Notes: generated by a model from the sequence alone, not told the origin. A DNA stretch of 47,362 nt from an uncultured Eggerthellaceae bacterium (GCA_947626195.1 CANQRF010000014.1:1-47362); one strand, 5' to 3'; shown: positions 8,785-17,921, counted from the stretch's first letter. Translations and numbers: made by a program.

Positions 8785-9242
8785 GAGCGGCGCAAAAGTG
8801 TCCACCAAAGGAAGGTCGCAAGCATGGCAACGAAGCCTCCGGCGTCGAAGATGATGAAGCGCATGATGCTTGCAGAGAGAACGCTCATGTCGGCAGACAC
8901 CGCACCCGTGCCCGCGTAAGCGCTCAGTGTGGCGAGAATAAGCGATTCTCCAACAATTCCGATAAGCTGCTGCGCGAGAATGATCCAACCTAAAACGGGA
9001 AAGCGCTTCGGTGAGGCGATGAATGCGGGATAGGTGGCATTCCACATGAGAAACGCGACGCCGATGCCCTGTACGGCAACCATGCCGGAAACGCCAGTAA
9101 GCTGATAGCTCGGCGCATAGGCTGCAGGGTTCGCGATAAACGAAACCGCACAGACAACATTGATAGCAAAGACAGCGAGAAACGCAAGCCGCAAGAGCGC
9201 GGTTGGCAGGAAGAGGGGTTTCTTTCTTACATCGTCAGACAT
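8769..9242 (-). CDS. Small four-helix membrane protein of unknown function
   Basis: A 157-residue protein with about four hydrophobic segments: residues 10-35 (LLRLAFLAVFAINVVCAVSF), 48-70, 82-105 and 120-148. A basic N-terminus (MSDDVRKKP) and the final RRSIPLG suggest both ends face the cytoplasm. I do not recognise a named family and see no catalytic motif. The last residues are encoded within the right arm of the nested inverted repeat, which may mean that the C-terminus was set by that element. It is divergent from mazG, with about 110 bases between the two start codons. Confidence 0.7.
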   Translation of the reverse strand: MSDDVRKKPLFLPTALLRLAFLAVFAINVVCAVSFIANPAAYAPSYQLTGVSGMVAVQGIGVAFLMWNATYPAFIASPKRFPVLGWIILAQQLIGIVGESLILATLSAYAGTGAVSADMSVLSASIMRFIIFDAGGFVAMLATFLWWTLLRRSIPLG

Positions 9243-9293
9243 CGCGAAAAGCTTAAAGAACGCTGGGCGTGATTGTCAATAAATGCGTGTGAA

Positions 9294-9320
9294 TTGACCC
9301 TTTGACGAATGGCGTATCAT
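9294..9320 (+). promoter_or_regulatory. Candidate promoter of mazG
   Basis: A TTGACC box at 9294-9299 and TATCAT at 9315-9320, 15 bases apart. If used, transcription starts near 9327, which rules out the ATG at 9309 as start and favours the ATG at 9357. The short spacer makes this a moderate call. Confidence 0.4.
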
Positions 9321-9356
9321 AAGGATATGGCATTCAAACGTGAAGGGTGGGATTTC

Positions 9357-10223
9357 ATGCCGGTTCCGGAATTCGACGAATTTGTCACCACGATTGCGGC
9401 GTTGCGCGCGCCAGACGGCTGTCCGTGGGACAAGGAGCAGACGCATCAAAGCATCGCGAAGAACATGATTGAGGAAGCCTATGAGGCCGTCGACGCCATT
9501 GAGGCCGATGATGTGACGCATATGCGCGAAGAGCTCGGCGATGTGCTTTTGCAGGTGGTGCTGCAGAGCCAGATCGCGGCCGATGAGGATGAGTTCACCA
9601 TTGCCGATGTGTGCCGCGAGGTGAACGAGAAGATCGTCCGCCGCCATCCCCACGTGTTCGGCGATGCGGTGGTTGCGCAGGATGCGAACGAAGTGCTCGA
9701 CATCTGGGACAAGGTGAAACTTGCCGAGAAGACGCACGAGAAGGCGGAGGGCGAAGCAGACGAGCAGTCGAAGCAAGGGCTTTTGGAGGGCGTGCCACGA
9801 AACCTGCCGGCGCTCATGGAGGCGCAGAAAATCTCGCGGAAGGCGGTTTCGGCTGGATTCGAGTGGGAAACGCTCGATGATGTGTGGCTTCAGGTGGCCG
9901 AAGAGATCTACGAGCTGAAAGAAGCCTATAAGGCAGCGCCGAAGAGCGAGAACGGCAAGATCGTGGAAAGCGCCTCGCATCGCGAGAAGGCCGCAGCAGA
10001 GCTGGAACTGGGCGATGTGCTGTTCGCGATCGTGAACGTGGCACGCCGTATGGGTCTGGATGCCGAAAGCGCGCTGCGGGCGACGAACCGAAAATTTCGC
10101 CACCGTTGGGAATATATGGAGAAGGAAGCGCACGAAAACGGTAAATCGATTGAAGAGCTATCGACTGATGAGCAGGAAGCACTTTGGGCTGAAGCGAAGC
10201 AACAAGAAGAATCTTTGGGATAG
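9357..10223 (+). CDS. mazG: Nucleoside triphosphate pyrophosphohydrolase MazG
   Basis: A protein of about 288 residues with two tandem MazG domains. Known MazG enzymes hydrolyse (d)NTPs to the monophosphate and pyrophosphate, cleaning the nucleotide pool. The first domain has the family signature LRAPDGCPWDKEQTH and the metal-binding set EEAYEAVDAI and EELGDVLLQV. The second has EEIYELKEAY and ELELGDVLFAIVNVAR, with RATNRKFRHRW close to the C-terminus, as in E. coli MazG. ATGs also exist at 9309 and 9327; the ATG at 9357 follows GAAGGGTGGG and fits the candidate promoter. The aldo/keto reductase starts 21 bases after the stop, so the two are probably cotranscribed. Confidence 0.9.
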   Translation: MPVPEFDEFVTTIAALRAPDGCPWDKEQTHQSIAKNMIEEAYEAVDAIEADDVTHMREELGDVLLQVVLQSQIAADEDEFTIADVCREVNEKIVRRHPHVFGDAVVAQDANEVLDIWDKVKLAEKTHEKAEGEADEQSKQGLLEGVPRNLPALMEAQKISRKAVSAGFEWETLDDVWLQVAEEIYELKEAYKAAPKSENGKIVESASHREKAAAELELGDVLFAIVNVARRMGLDAESALRATNRKFRHRWEYMEKEAHENGKSIEELSTDEQEALWAEAKQQEESLG

Positions 10224-10243
10224 AACGAGGGAAAGGAACGATC

Positions 10244-11368
10244 ATGGCAGAAACGGTTTCAACACAAGCGAAGTTTGGATTTGGATGCATGCGCCTGCCG
10301 CTGCTCAACCCGAAAGACGAATCGAGCATCGATATGGAACAGTTCAAAGAGATGGTCGATGCCTTCATGCAGTCAGGCAACACCTACTTCGACACGGCAT
10401 TCGTCTATCACGACGGTGCTTCCGAGACGGCGCTCGGCGAGGCGCTCGTCAAGCGCTATCCGTGCGATGCCTACACCATCGCGACGAAATGCCTCGCATG
10501 GGCGCTTCCCGACGAGGCGACCGCGAAGGCGTGCTTGGGCACCTCGCTTGAGCGCTTGGGCACCGATTACATCGACTATTATCTGCTTCATAATGTGGGA
10601 GGGCAGCGCACGGCGAAATTCGATGCCTTCGGCATGTGGGAATTCGCCCAGCAAAAGAAAGAAGAAGGCGTCATCAGGAACTGGGGCTTCTCCATGCACG
10701 ATGGCCCCGAAACCTTGGAGCAGCTGCTGACCGATCATCCCGAGGTCGATTTCGTGCAGCTGCAGGTGAATTACTTGGATTGGGACGACCCAATCACGCA
10801 ATCGCGCAAGCTCATGGAAGTGGCAGCGGCGCACGAAAAGCCCGTCATTATCATGGAGCCGGCGCGCGGCGGACGCCTGTGCAACCTTCCCGAAGAGGTG
10901 GCGGCCATCCTTCGCGCGGCGAACCCGCACGCGACCGACGCGAATTGGGCCTACCGCTTCTGCTGGAACCTTCCCAACGTCCTTGCGGTGCTTTCGGGCG
11001 TTTCCACGATCGAGCAAATGCGTGAGAACCTCGCCTCCTATGCGGCGAACAAGCCGTTTACGCCGGAAGAGCAACAGGCGCTCACCGAGGCGCTCACGGC
11101 GCTCCGCGATATGCAGGTGGTGCCGTGCACGAACTGCGGTTATTGCCTGAAGGACTGCCCGCAGCACGTGCAGATCTCCACGATCATGTCGCTACTGAAC
11201 CTCGAAGCGATGACACGCGATCGCGAGTTCGTGAAAGGGCTCTATTCGTGGCAGGCTCAGGATGGCTATGCGTCGGAATGCATACAATGCGGCGCGTGCG
11301 AGGCGATGTGTCCGCAGAAGATCGACATCATCAATCAGCTCGAAATCGCCGCTGCGGCCTACGAATAA
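10244..11368 (+). CDS. Aldo/keto reductase with C-terminal 2x[4Fe-4S] ferredoxin domain
   Basis: A 374-residue protein made of an aldo/keto reductase barrel and a ferredoxin tail. The barrel begins GFGCMRLPLL and contains NTYFDTAFVYHDG and the catalytic Asp/Tyr pair (FDTAFVY), ATKC, and FSMHDG. The tail has two cysteine clusters, CTNCGYCLKDCP and CIQCGACEAMCP, each fit for a [4Fe-4S] cluster. Such fusions are common in anaerobes and probably exchange electrons with ferredoxin in addition to, or instead of, NAD(P)H. The substrate is unknown. A ribosome site AAAGGAA precedes the ATG. A strong symmetric hairpin follows the stop codon. Confidence 0.88.
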   Translation: MAETVSTQAKFGFGCMRLPLLNPKDESSIDMEQFKEMVDAFMQSGNTYFDTAFVYHDGASETALGEALVKRYPCDAYTIATKCLAWALPDEATAKACLGTSLERLGTDYIDYYLLHNVGGQRTAKFDAFGMWEFAQQKKEEGVIRNWGFSMHDGPETLEQLLTDHPEVDFVQLQVNYLDWDDPITQSRKLMEVAAAHEKPVIIMEPARGGRLCNLPEEVAAILRAANPHATDANWAYRFCWNLPNVLAVLSGVSTIEQMRENLASYAANKPFTPEEQQALTEALTALRDMQVVPCTNCGYCLKDCPQHVQISTIMSLLNLEAMTRDREFVKGLYSWQAQDGYASECIQCGACEAMCPQKIDIINQLEIAAAAYE

Positions 11369-11372
11369 TTTT

Positions 11373-11400
11373 GTTCCGACGTTCGGAAGAACGTCGGAAC
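11373..11400. terminator. Bidirectional terminator between convergent genes
   Basis: A perfect 12-pair stem with a GGAA loop: GTTCCGACGTTC at 11373-11384 and its complement at 11389-11400. It lies between the stop codons of the reductase and the nucleotidase and touches the latter. Neither side carries a long T tract, so efficiency is uncertain. Confidence 0.65.
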
Positions 11401-13526
11401 TAACTTCTGCGCAGACGGAAGAAGGAGAGGACGACGAACCCCGCAGCCGCTAAGGCGATCATGAGCGCAGCCCCCATGGCAAAGGGCGCGTGATCACCGG
11501 TTGCGGAAAGGTTCCCGTTTGGTGCCTGCGAGCTATCGGTGCCGCTTGCGCCGCCGGTATTGCCTTCGGTTCCTTCTCCGCCGGTTCCGCCAGGAGTCGG
11601 CGTGGGCTCGGGCGCCGTGGTGAGCAGCTCGATCCGTCCGGCACCGGCAGGGTCGGTGTATCCGGCGCCGATCGTTCCGCCCAAATCGCCCTGGATGTAT
11701 TTGATGATCGCCTCGTAATCGAGGCTTGCCTCGCGCACGAGGTAATCGCTGTTGCGCAGCATAGTGTAGCCGCTGCCGCCATCGAGCAAGAAGGTGATCG
11801 ACGCCACGCGATAGGTCTTGGTGACGTCAAGCGGTTCTCCGTTCACCATGACGTCGAACACGCGACGATCGCCGCTAATGCCGACGAAGTTGTCGTTGTC
11901 GTCGGTGAGGACGGGGGAGGGAATATCCACGCGCGCTTTGAAGCTTATACCCGAAACCTGCAGAAAGCCGCCGCTCGCCTCCGTCTCGTCATCGAAGGCA
12001 GGCGTCAGCTGGCGCACGGAGAACTCGAGGGCGTCGAGGATCGTCAGGCCATCAAGCTCAACCACCGAAAGGGAATTCGCGAAGGGGTTGATATCAATCG
12101 CGTTGCCGTAGGTGAGGGTGCCAGGTCGGATGCCGAAGTTCGTCGTGTCGCCGTCCCAGTTCCAGCGGATACCGCCGCCGTTCACGAAGCCGATGTCGGC
12201 ATCGAGCGTTTTGCGGTAGGCATCGGCAACGAAATCGCCGAGGTTGGTTTCGCGCATACGTGCCGTCCAATACCACGGCGTGCCATCGGCATTGGGGCTG
12301 AACACCTGCATAAACACATCGAGGCTCCCCACGGGCTCGCTCAATGTCTGCGCGAGGTCGGCTTCGATGCCGGAAACGAACCCAGCGACGCTTTCATCCT
12401 GCGCTAAATCAGCCGAAGCGCGCGTGATCGTGGAGACCACATCTTCGGGGCCGGGCGTGTTGTCGGGCGTGATGACCATCGTGCCGTAGGCTTCAAACGC
12501 TGTGCCCGCCTGCGCCACCGCAACCATCTGCCCGTTGGCGTTGGGAACACGGTCGTTGTAGACGAGGTGCGTATGGCCGTCGATCACCGCATCGATGCCC
12601 GTCGTGTGGGCGACAACTGCGGTGCTCGTCCAACGCTCGGGCAGCGAGGATGTGGCTGATGCGCCGAGGTGGGAGAGTGCGATCACGTAGTCGGCATCTC
12701 CGCCCTCTTCAGAGCGGGCGTCGTTGACGACCGACTGAATTTGGCTATAGAGGGCATTGCCGGTGCTATCTCCATAGAAGCTGTAGATGAGGTTGCCCGC
12801 AGCGTTCTCGAATACCGCGGGATTTGTGGCGGTGAGCGTCGTCGGCGTTGTGATGCCCACATAGGCCACGCGCACCGTGTCGCCACCGACGGGATATTCG
12901 AAGACGGTGTAGGGCTCGAAGACGAGCTCGCCGGTCTCGGTGTTTTGCATGTTCGCGCAGACGTATTCGTAGTCGGCCATTTCTTGAAGCTCGAAGAGGC
13001 GATCCATGCCGTAATCGAACTCATGGTTGCCAAGCGCCGCCACGTCGTAGCCCGCTTGGTTCATGATGCTCACGAGGTCGCCGCCCTCGGAGAGCGTGCC
13101 GATCGGCTTGCCCTGGATGGCGTCGCCCGCATCGACGAGCGTCACATTGGCGATGCCGTATTCGCTGCGCGCCTCGTTGGCGGCCTCCGCGATGCCGGCA
13201 TAGCCGACCGCAGAATCGGAGGTCTCAAGGCCCGCGCAGTGAACGTCGTTGGAATGCACGATGGCGATGGAGCCACCGCTCGCCAACGGCTCAAGGGCGT
13301 TCTCGTCTTCGCTTTCGCTCGCAAGGGGCGTGGCTTCGCCGCTGGTGAACGTCTGCTGCTCTCCCTGCGATCCGTCGGCCGAAGGCTCAAGGGCAAAGCC
13401 CTTCGGAGCCCCGATGCCGACGAGCAAAAATGCGAGCAAAAGCGAGAGAAAACGCAGCTTCATCTGATGGATGCCGCGCGGGCATTTCCCTGTACGTTGC
13501 GTATCGTGGTTCTTAGCGCGCTTCAT
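11400..13526 (-). CDS. Cell-wall-anchored 5'-nucleotidase / metallophosphatase (UshA type)
   Basis: A 708-residue exported enzyme. After a basic N-terminus and a signal peptide (MKLRFLSLLLAFLLVGIG), the metallophosphatase domain shows SNDVHC, DAGDAIQG, GNHEFDYG, SHLGA and GHTHLV, the metal ligands of the calcineurin fold. The C-terminal substrate domain contains NGGGIRWNWDG and NPFANSLSVVEL. Known relatives remove phosphate from extracellular nucleotides so that nucleosides can be imported, and in some pathogens make immunosuppressive adenosine. It ends LSATGDHAP, a hydrophobic helix and RLRRS, a sortase signal like that of the surface protein at 6534-8510. The ATG at 13526 is preceded by AAGAAAG; the ATG at 13463 has no ribosome site. 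The gap from 13527 to 13874 holds its promoter and that of gadB. Confidence 0.88.
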   Translation of the reverse strand: MKRAKNHDTQRTGKCPRGIHQMKLRFLSLLLAFLLVGIGAPKGFALEPSADGSQGEQQTFTSGEATPLASESEDENALEPLASGGSIAIVHSNDVHCAGLETSDSAVGYAGIAEAANEARSEYGIANVTLVDAGDAIQGKPIGTLSEGGDLVSIMNQAGYDVAALGNHEFDYGMDRLFELQEMADYEYVCANMQNTETGELVFEPYTVFEYPVGGDTVRVAYVGITTPTTLTATNPAVFENAAGNLIYSFYGDSTGNALYSQIQSVVNDARSEEGGDADYVIALSHLGASATSSLPERWTSTAVVAHTTGIDAVIDGHTHLVYNDRVPNANGQMVAVAQAGTAFEAYGTMVITPDNTPGPEDVVSTITRASADLAQDESVAGFVSGIEADLAQTLSEPVGSLDVFMQVFSPNADGTPWYWTARMRETNLGDFVADAYRKTLDADIGFVNGGGIRWNWDGDTTNFGIRPGTLTYGNAIDINPFANSLSVVELDGLTILDALEFSVRQLTPAFDDETEASGGFLQVSGISFKARVDIPSPVLTDDNDNFVGISGDRRVFDVMVNGEPLDVTKTYRVASITFLLDGGSGYTMLRNSDYLVREASLDYEAIIKYIQGDLGGTIGAGYTDPAGAGRIELLTTAPEPTPTPGGTGGEGTEGNTGGASGTDSSQAPNGNLSATGDHAPFAMGAALMIALAAAGFVVLSFFRLRRS

Positions 13527-13874
13527 AGCCGTCTTTCTTGTCTCAACGTTCAAACTTTCCAGCATTCTAGCATTCGTGTGGATGAAGGATAGCAGGACTT
13601 GGCGTAAAGGGCGAAAGCTTGCGAACCGCCCGCCCTTGGTGCGTTATGACAACATTCCGTCAGAAGTAACGTCGGAGTTACAAACAACGCTCGCGCGCGG
13701 TACAAGAACGCTGTGTGCCGCCTTTTTCTTTTGTTCCCGCAGATAATCGGGCAAGGACACCAAGAACTCCGTCCGAATGTGAGATTTGCACGTTTTGCCC
13801 AGAGGAGATTCAACGAAGGAAACTGAGTGCGTGCTTTTTGGAGAAGATTTCGCACTCGCCGGAAAGGAGCTATC
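13527..13874. other. Divergent promoter region of nucleotidase and gadB, no gene seen
   Basis: A 348-base gap between divergent genes. I see no convincing open frame. A weak -35-like TTGCAC lies at 13786-13791, and the ribosome site AAAGGAG of gadB lies just before 13875. Acid-response operators could be here, but I recognise none. Confidence 0.4.
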
Positions 13875-15296
13875 ATGCCACAGACATCAAAGACCACCGT
13901 TGCTGAGATGAATGCCCTCACAGGAGCCCTGAGCCCGATCTTCGGAAGCGTTGCCTCCGATGTGGAACTGCCCGTCGACCATATGAATGATCAACCGGTA
14001 GCTCCGCAGGTGGCGGCCGAGCTCATTCGCGAATACCTCTCCACCGAGGGCAATGCCCACCAGAACCTTGCTACCTTCGTGCAGACCTACATGGAGCCCG
14101 AGGCCACCCAGCTCATGGCGGACACGCTTGAGAAAAACGCCATCGACAAGGACGAGTACCCGATGACAGCCGATATCGAGAACCGCTGCGTTGCCATCCT
14201 TGAGAACCTCTGGCATGCTGATCCCGATGAGCAGCCGATGGGCACTTCAACCGTCGGTTCATCAGAGGCTTGCATGCTCGGCGGCCTGGGCATGCTGTTC
14301 CGCTGGAAGGCACTTGCGAAGGCGGCGGGCATCGACGTGTATTCCGAGACCCGACCGAACCTTGTGGTGACCTCCGGCTATCAGATCTGCTGGGAGAAGT
14401 TCTGCCGCTATTGGGACATCGAGATGCGCCTCGTGCCGATGGATGAGAACCATCTTTCCATGGATCCCGAGCTTGCCATGAAATACGTCGATGACCATAC
14501 GATCGGCGTCGTCTGCATCATCGGCATCACCTACACCGGTCGCTACGACGACGTGAAGGGCATGGACAAGCTGCTCGCCGAGTACAACAAGACGGCGAAG
14601 GTGCCGGTCCGCATTCACGTCGACGGCGCGTCGGGTGCCATGATCGCGCCGTTCATCGAGCCCGATCTTGAGTGGGACTTCCGTCTTCCCAACGTCTGGT
14701 CCATCTCCACATCAGGCCACAAGTACGGCCTCGTGTATCCGGGCATTGGCTGGGTTATCTGGCGCTCGAAGGAAGCGCTTCCCGAGGATATGATCTTCTG
14801 GGTAAGCTATCTGGGCGGCCAAGAAGCTACGATGGCCATTAACTTCAGCCGTTCGGCGGCGCAGATCGTCGGCCAATACTATGTGTTCCTGCGCAACGGC
14901 TTCGAGGGCTACAAGGAAATCCACACCCGCACGATGGATGTGGCGCACCACCTCGTCGATGAGATTTCGAAGATGGGTATCTTTGAGATGGTGTATTCAG
15001 CTGAGGAATGCCCGATTCTCTGCTGGAAGCTCGTTGCGGATAAGGATTGGACACTGTACGACCTGCAAGATCGTCTGCGCATGCACGGCTGGCAGATTCC
15101 GGCCTATCCGCTGCCGGCGAACATGCAGGAGACGGTCGTCCAGCGTATCGTGTGCCGTGCCGACCTCTCGATGACGCTGGTCGATAAGTTCCTGCGCGAC
15201 ATGAAGGCCGAGATCGCGAACCTCGATAAGAGCCACATCATTACCGGCAAGACGGACAGGGAATACACCACGTCGTTCGACCACAGCGGAAGATAG
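13875..15296 (+). CDS. gadB: Glutamate decarboxylase
   Basis: A PLP-dependent group II decarboxylase of 473 residues, close in length to E. coli GadB (466). It turns glutamate and a proton into GABA and carbon dioxide, raising cytoplasmic pH under acid stress. The PLP lysine lies in STSGHKYG (Lys283), with HVDGASGA (248-255), GTSTVGSSEACMLGG and TSGYQICWEKFCRYW around the cofactor. The C-terminus, SFDHSGR, places a histidine four residues from the end; in E. coli GadB a C-terminal histidine plugs the active site at neutral pH, so pH gating may be kept. The ATG at 13875 follows AAAGGAG; the longer frame from 13827 has nothing in its favour. The matching antiporter is about 6.7 kb downstream. 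A strong terminator follows. Confidence 0.95.
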   Translation: MPQTSKTTVAEMNALTGALSPIFGSVASDVELPVDHMNDQPVAPQVAAELIREYLSTEGNAHQNLATFVQTYMEPEATQLMADTLEKNAIDKDEYPMTADIENRCVAILENLWHADPDEQPMGTSTVGSSEACMLGGLGMLFRWKALAKAAGIDVYSETRPNLVVTSGYQICWEKFCRYWDIEMRLVPMDENHLSMDPELAMKYVDDHTIGVVCIIGITYTGRYDDVKGMDKLLAEYNKTAKVPVRIHVDGASGAMIAPFIEPDLEWDFRLPNVWSISTSGHKYGLVYPGIGWVIWRSKEALPEDMIFWVSYLGGQEATMAINFSRSAAQIVGQYYVFLRNGFEGYKEIHTRTMDVAHHLVDEISKMGIFEMVYSAEECPILCWKLVADKDWTLYDLQDRLRMHGWQIPAYPLPANMQETVVQRIVCRADLSMTLVDKFLRDMKAEIANLDKSHIITGKTDREYTTSFDHSGR

Positions 15297-15407
15297 GCTT
15301 TACGGGCGCTGGCGCTGCCCCGAACGCCGAGACCGCGAGCCCGTTGAGGCTGCTCAGAGCGCGCGAGGCATGTGACGTCGTTTTCGGTGTTTCTACCGTT
15401 TGTTTAA

Positions 15408-15443
15408 GGCTGTGCCCGGGCAATCCCCGGGCACAGCCATCTT
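15408..15443 (+). terminator. Rho-independent terminator of gadB
   Basis: A perfect 13-pair GC-rich stem (15408-15420 with 15426-15438), a five-base loop and then ATCTTT. It stands 111 bases after the gadB stop and isolates it from the ATPase gene. Confidence 0.8.
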
Positions 15444-15513
15444 TATGCCGTTCCAGCGAACGCTGTCTCTACTATTGCTTCTGCTTTCCCTCGCACGAAC
15501 AAAAGAATTAAAA

Positions 15514-15600
15514 ATGGCTTTTTAAAAACGCCATTATTGAATAAATTGGCTGTATTAGAAAGCCAATATTTGATAAAATGGCTACCACAATAAGCCATTT
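15514..15600. promoter_or_regulatory. Three evenly spaced dyads upstream of an AAA ATPase
   Basis: Three copies of a loose palindrome with arms T/ATGGC(T) and (A)GCCAT/A stand in an AT-rich tract: 15514-15534, 15545-15567 and 15576-15600. Their centres (15524, 15556, 15588) are exactly 32 bases apart, about three helical turns, so bound proteins would face the same side. They end 24 bases before the ATPase start and probably cover its promoter. The rest of 15297-15623 contains only the gadB terminator. Confidence 0.6.
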
Positions 15601-15623
15601 TTTAGATCATAAGCGAGGTTTCC

Positions 15624-16970
15624 TTGAATCAGGTCATTATTGAAGAGATAAAAAACTTCTCCCTCGATGCCTATAGGCCGATATTTCCGCGAGAGCTCGA
15701 ACTCGGTGAGCCCTTGCCGCCGCGCGCCGGCAATCTTGTGACGGTTATAACTGGCATGCGCCGAAGTGGAAAGACCTACCGTCTGTTCCAAGCGATGGAG
15801 GAGCTCATCGCCTCCGGCATCGAACCTCGTAGCATCCTTTATTTCAACTTCGACGACACGCGCCTTGACCCTGTAACGCCGGAGACGGGCGACCAAGTCC
15901 TTGAGTCCTTCTATGGGCTTTACCCGGCGGCTGCAGATGAGGGGGCCTATTTCTTCTTCGATGAACTTCAGGAAATGGAAAGCTGGGGGAAATGGCTGCG
16001 TCGGATCATCGATACCCACAAGGCCACGATCTTCATCAGCGGCTCATCCTCGAAAATGCTCTCCTCCGAGTTCTCGTCGGAACTGCGGGGACGAACAGTG
16101 GAATTCGTCCAGTACCCATTCAGCTTCCGCGAGTGCGTCGCGTTCCATCATCCCGACATCGACGTTGACTCGCCTGCGTATTCGACGGTTGAGCGCGTGC
16201 AGCTTCAGGGGGCTTTTCTAGCTTACCTCAAGCAAGGCGGATTCCCCGCAATACAGCAGCTGGATGCAAGCAGATACGTTTCCGTTCTTCAGGGCTATGT
16301 GCAGCGCGTTGTGGTTCGCGACGTGCTCGAGCGCCATAACATGGGGAATCCGCGCGGCGTCGCCGCCTTTGCGCGCAAGATCATGCAGCTCTGTGGACGC
16401 ATGCTTTCCCTGAGGAAATGCGAGAACGAGCTTAAATCGCAAGGCATCGCCATCGGGCGCTCGTTTCTCGGCGACGTGCTGGGGTATTTCGAGGAAGCGT
16501 TTCTTGTTCAATTGATTCGGGAAAGGACCCGTGCTGTATCGGGTTCTTCTGCGGGCATGGTCAAGGCGTATCCTATCGATCCCGCTCTGTCACGCGCCAA
16601 TGCACCGGCGTCTGCTGCCGATGAGGGGCAAGCCCTCGAAGACGCGGTCTGCATCGAATTGCTCCGCTCGCTCTCTGTGAGGCGTGATGCGGAAATCTCC
16701 TATGGGAAAACCCGAGAGCATGGCTACGAAATAGATTTCGTCGTCGGCGATGCGCTTTTCAACGACTCTCTGGAGCTCTATCAGGTGACGCAAAGCATGG
16801 GCGATGCCGCGACGCGCAAACGGGAATGCCGTTCGCTCGCAGAGGCCATGGCGGAATACGAGGTCGACCATGCGACCGTCATCGTCGAAGAAGGCGAAGA
16901 CGAGGTCATAGAAACGGATTCCGGCATCATCGCATGCGTTCCCGCCTGGCGTTGGTTTTTGCGCCGATAG
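15624..16970 (+). CDS. AAA ATPase with DUF4143-type C-terminal domain
   Basis: A 448-residue P-loop ATPase of the AAA_14/DUF4143 group, a widespread family in gut bacteria without an agreed function. The Walker A motif GMRRSGKT is at 44-51 and the Walker B motif FFFDELQEM near 112-120; ISGSSSKML serves as sensor region. The C-terminal domain shows YEIDFVV near residue 373, the start of a PD-(D/E)xK-like nuclease fold, but the expected following E-x-K is LYQVT, so catalysis may be lost. The start is a TTG at 15624 after GCGAGG. Its promoter region carries three dyads at a 32-base period. A second, only distantly similar ATPase lies at 20281-21651, and the two flank the accessory genes between gadB and gadC. 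Confidence 0.85.
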   Translation: MNQVIIEEIKNFSLDAYRPIFPRELELGEPLPPRAGNLVTVITGMRRSGKTYRLFQAMEELIASGIEPRSILYFNFDDTRLDPVTPETGDQVLESFYGLYPAAADEGAYFFFDELQEMESWGKWLRRIIDTHKATIFISGSSSKMLSSEFSSELRGRTVEFVQYPFSFRECVAFHHPDIDVDSPAYSTVERVQLQGAFLAYLKQGGFPAIQQLDASRYVSVLQGYVQRVVVRDVLERHNMGNPRGVAAFARKIMQLCGRMLSLRKCENELKSQGIAIGRSFLGDVLGYFEEAFLVQLIRERTRAVSGSSAGMVKAYPIDPALSRANAPASAADEGQALEDAVCIELLRSLSVRRDAEISYGKTREHGYEIDFVVGDALFNDSLELYQVTQSMGDAATRKRECRSLAEAMAEYEVDHATVIVEEGEDEVIETDSGIIACVPAWRWFLRR

Positions 16971-17132
16971 CTCTTCAACGTTCGGCGGTTTCATGCGTGG
17001 CGGTCGTCGCTTTGCATCATCCGATTGCCATGCGTGTTATCATGGGTCATCGCTGTTATGGCACCATGAGACGCGGGACTCCGAGGCATGAGCGGACCGT
17101 TCGTGGTGAGTTTGGGAAAGAGGGCGGTTTCC

Positions 17133-17807
17133 ATGAGCCGGAGACATTTGATTTCGAAGAAAATCCTGCTGGCAGCGATGTGCGCCTTCACAGCGTGCGC
17201 CTTCTGCTTCGGCCTGGCCGCTTGCTCAGGTTCAGACAATGGCTCGGAGGGAGCCAGCAACGCTTCTCAGGCAAGTGGAGTGCCGTCGAACTTCGTCAAT
17301 CAGGTGTCAGCGGGCTCTTTGTCGGCCAGCTATCCTGATGAGCTGACTGTGGTCAGCGAGGAGGCCGATCAGGCGGTGCAGCAGGGAGATCGCACCCTCA
17401 CCGAATCTGCGGCGACCCTTGCAAACGAGGACTACACCTTGGTGTTCTCGCTCACCCAATATGAGGGGGTGACCTTCGAGGAGGCCCGTGATTTCGCCGA
17501 GTCGATGCCGGAGCAGGTTCGGCAATCGGCGGGAACCGTCGGAGAGGAATGGGGCGACGGGACCCAGAGCTTTCTGCAGGGCCTTCAGTGGGACGAGATC
17601 GCATCCACGTCCATCGACGGGAGAGACGCCTTCATCGTCAGCTGCAGCATCGATCGACCCGATGGCGAGGCACGCTCGACCGCCTATTTCATAAGTATTG
17701 GCGACGATACGGTGGGCATTGTCACGCTCGGCTTCATGGCCGACGAGGTCTACGAAAGCAATCGCGAGCTCATCGATGGCTTCATCGCGAGCCTCAAGGT
17801 GTCCTAA
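17133..17807 (+). CDS. Lipoprotein with PsbP/DcrB-like domain
   Basis: A 224-residue exported lipoprotein. The signal peptide has basic residues (MSRRHLISKK), a hydrophobic stretch and a lipobox LAAC, after which Ser/Gly-rich residues form a linker. The rest, beginning with VSAGSLSASYPDEL, looks like the alpha/beta fold of PsbP, DcrB and Mog1 relatives: strands around LTVVSEE and YTLVFSLTQ, a helix with EEARDFAESMP, and a final helix ELIDGFIASLK. The match is by pattern, not strong motif. No enzymatic residues are visible. The ATG at 17133 follows AGAGGG; the ATG at 17088 lacks a proper site. It could bind a ligand or help an exported enzyme at the membrane. The stretch after it (17808-17921) has only a weak CGATTC/GAATCG hairpin. 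Confidence 0.65.
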   Translation: MSRRHLISKKILLAAMCAFTACAFCFGLAACSGSDNGSEGASNASQASGVPSNFVNQVSAGSLSASYPDELTVVSEEADQAVQQGDRTLTESAATLANEDYTLVFSLTQYEGVTFEEARDFAESMPEQVRQSAGTVGEEWGDGTQSFLQGLQWDEIASTSIDGRDAFIVSCSIDRPDGEARSTAYFISIGDDTVGIVTLGFMADEVYESNRELIDGFIASLKVS

Positions 17808-17921
17808 GCCGATTCTTTCCGAATCGACCTTACGTTCCCCAAACGAGCCTGTCCGTCTCTCAGATAGTGCCGTTTCGTGGGGGCGCCCGTCACGCGGTTG
17901 ATCTCTCGCCCCCCATTGAAT

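Noticed and set aside
8440-9045. Open frame of 201 codons on the minus strand across the structured segment
   Set aside because: Its product is Arg/Cys/His-rich without any fold pattern, and it covers both the hairpin region and a better gene in another frame.
15514-15600. CRISPR array
   Set aside because: The three units have a 32-base period but are short dyads with no full-length conserved repeat and no cas genes nearby.
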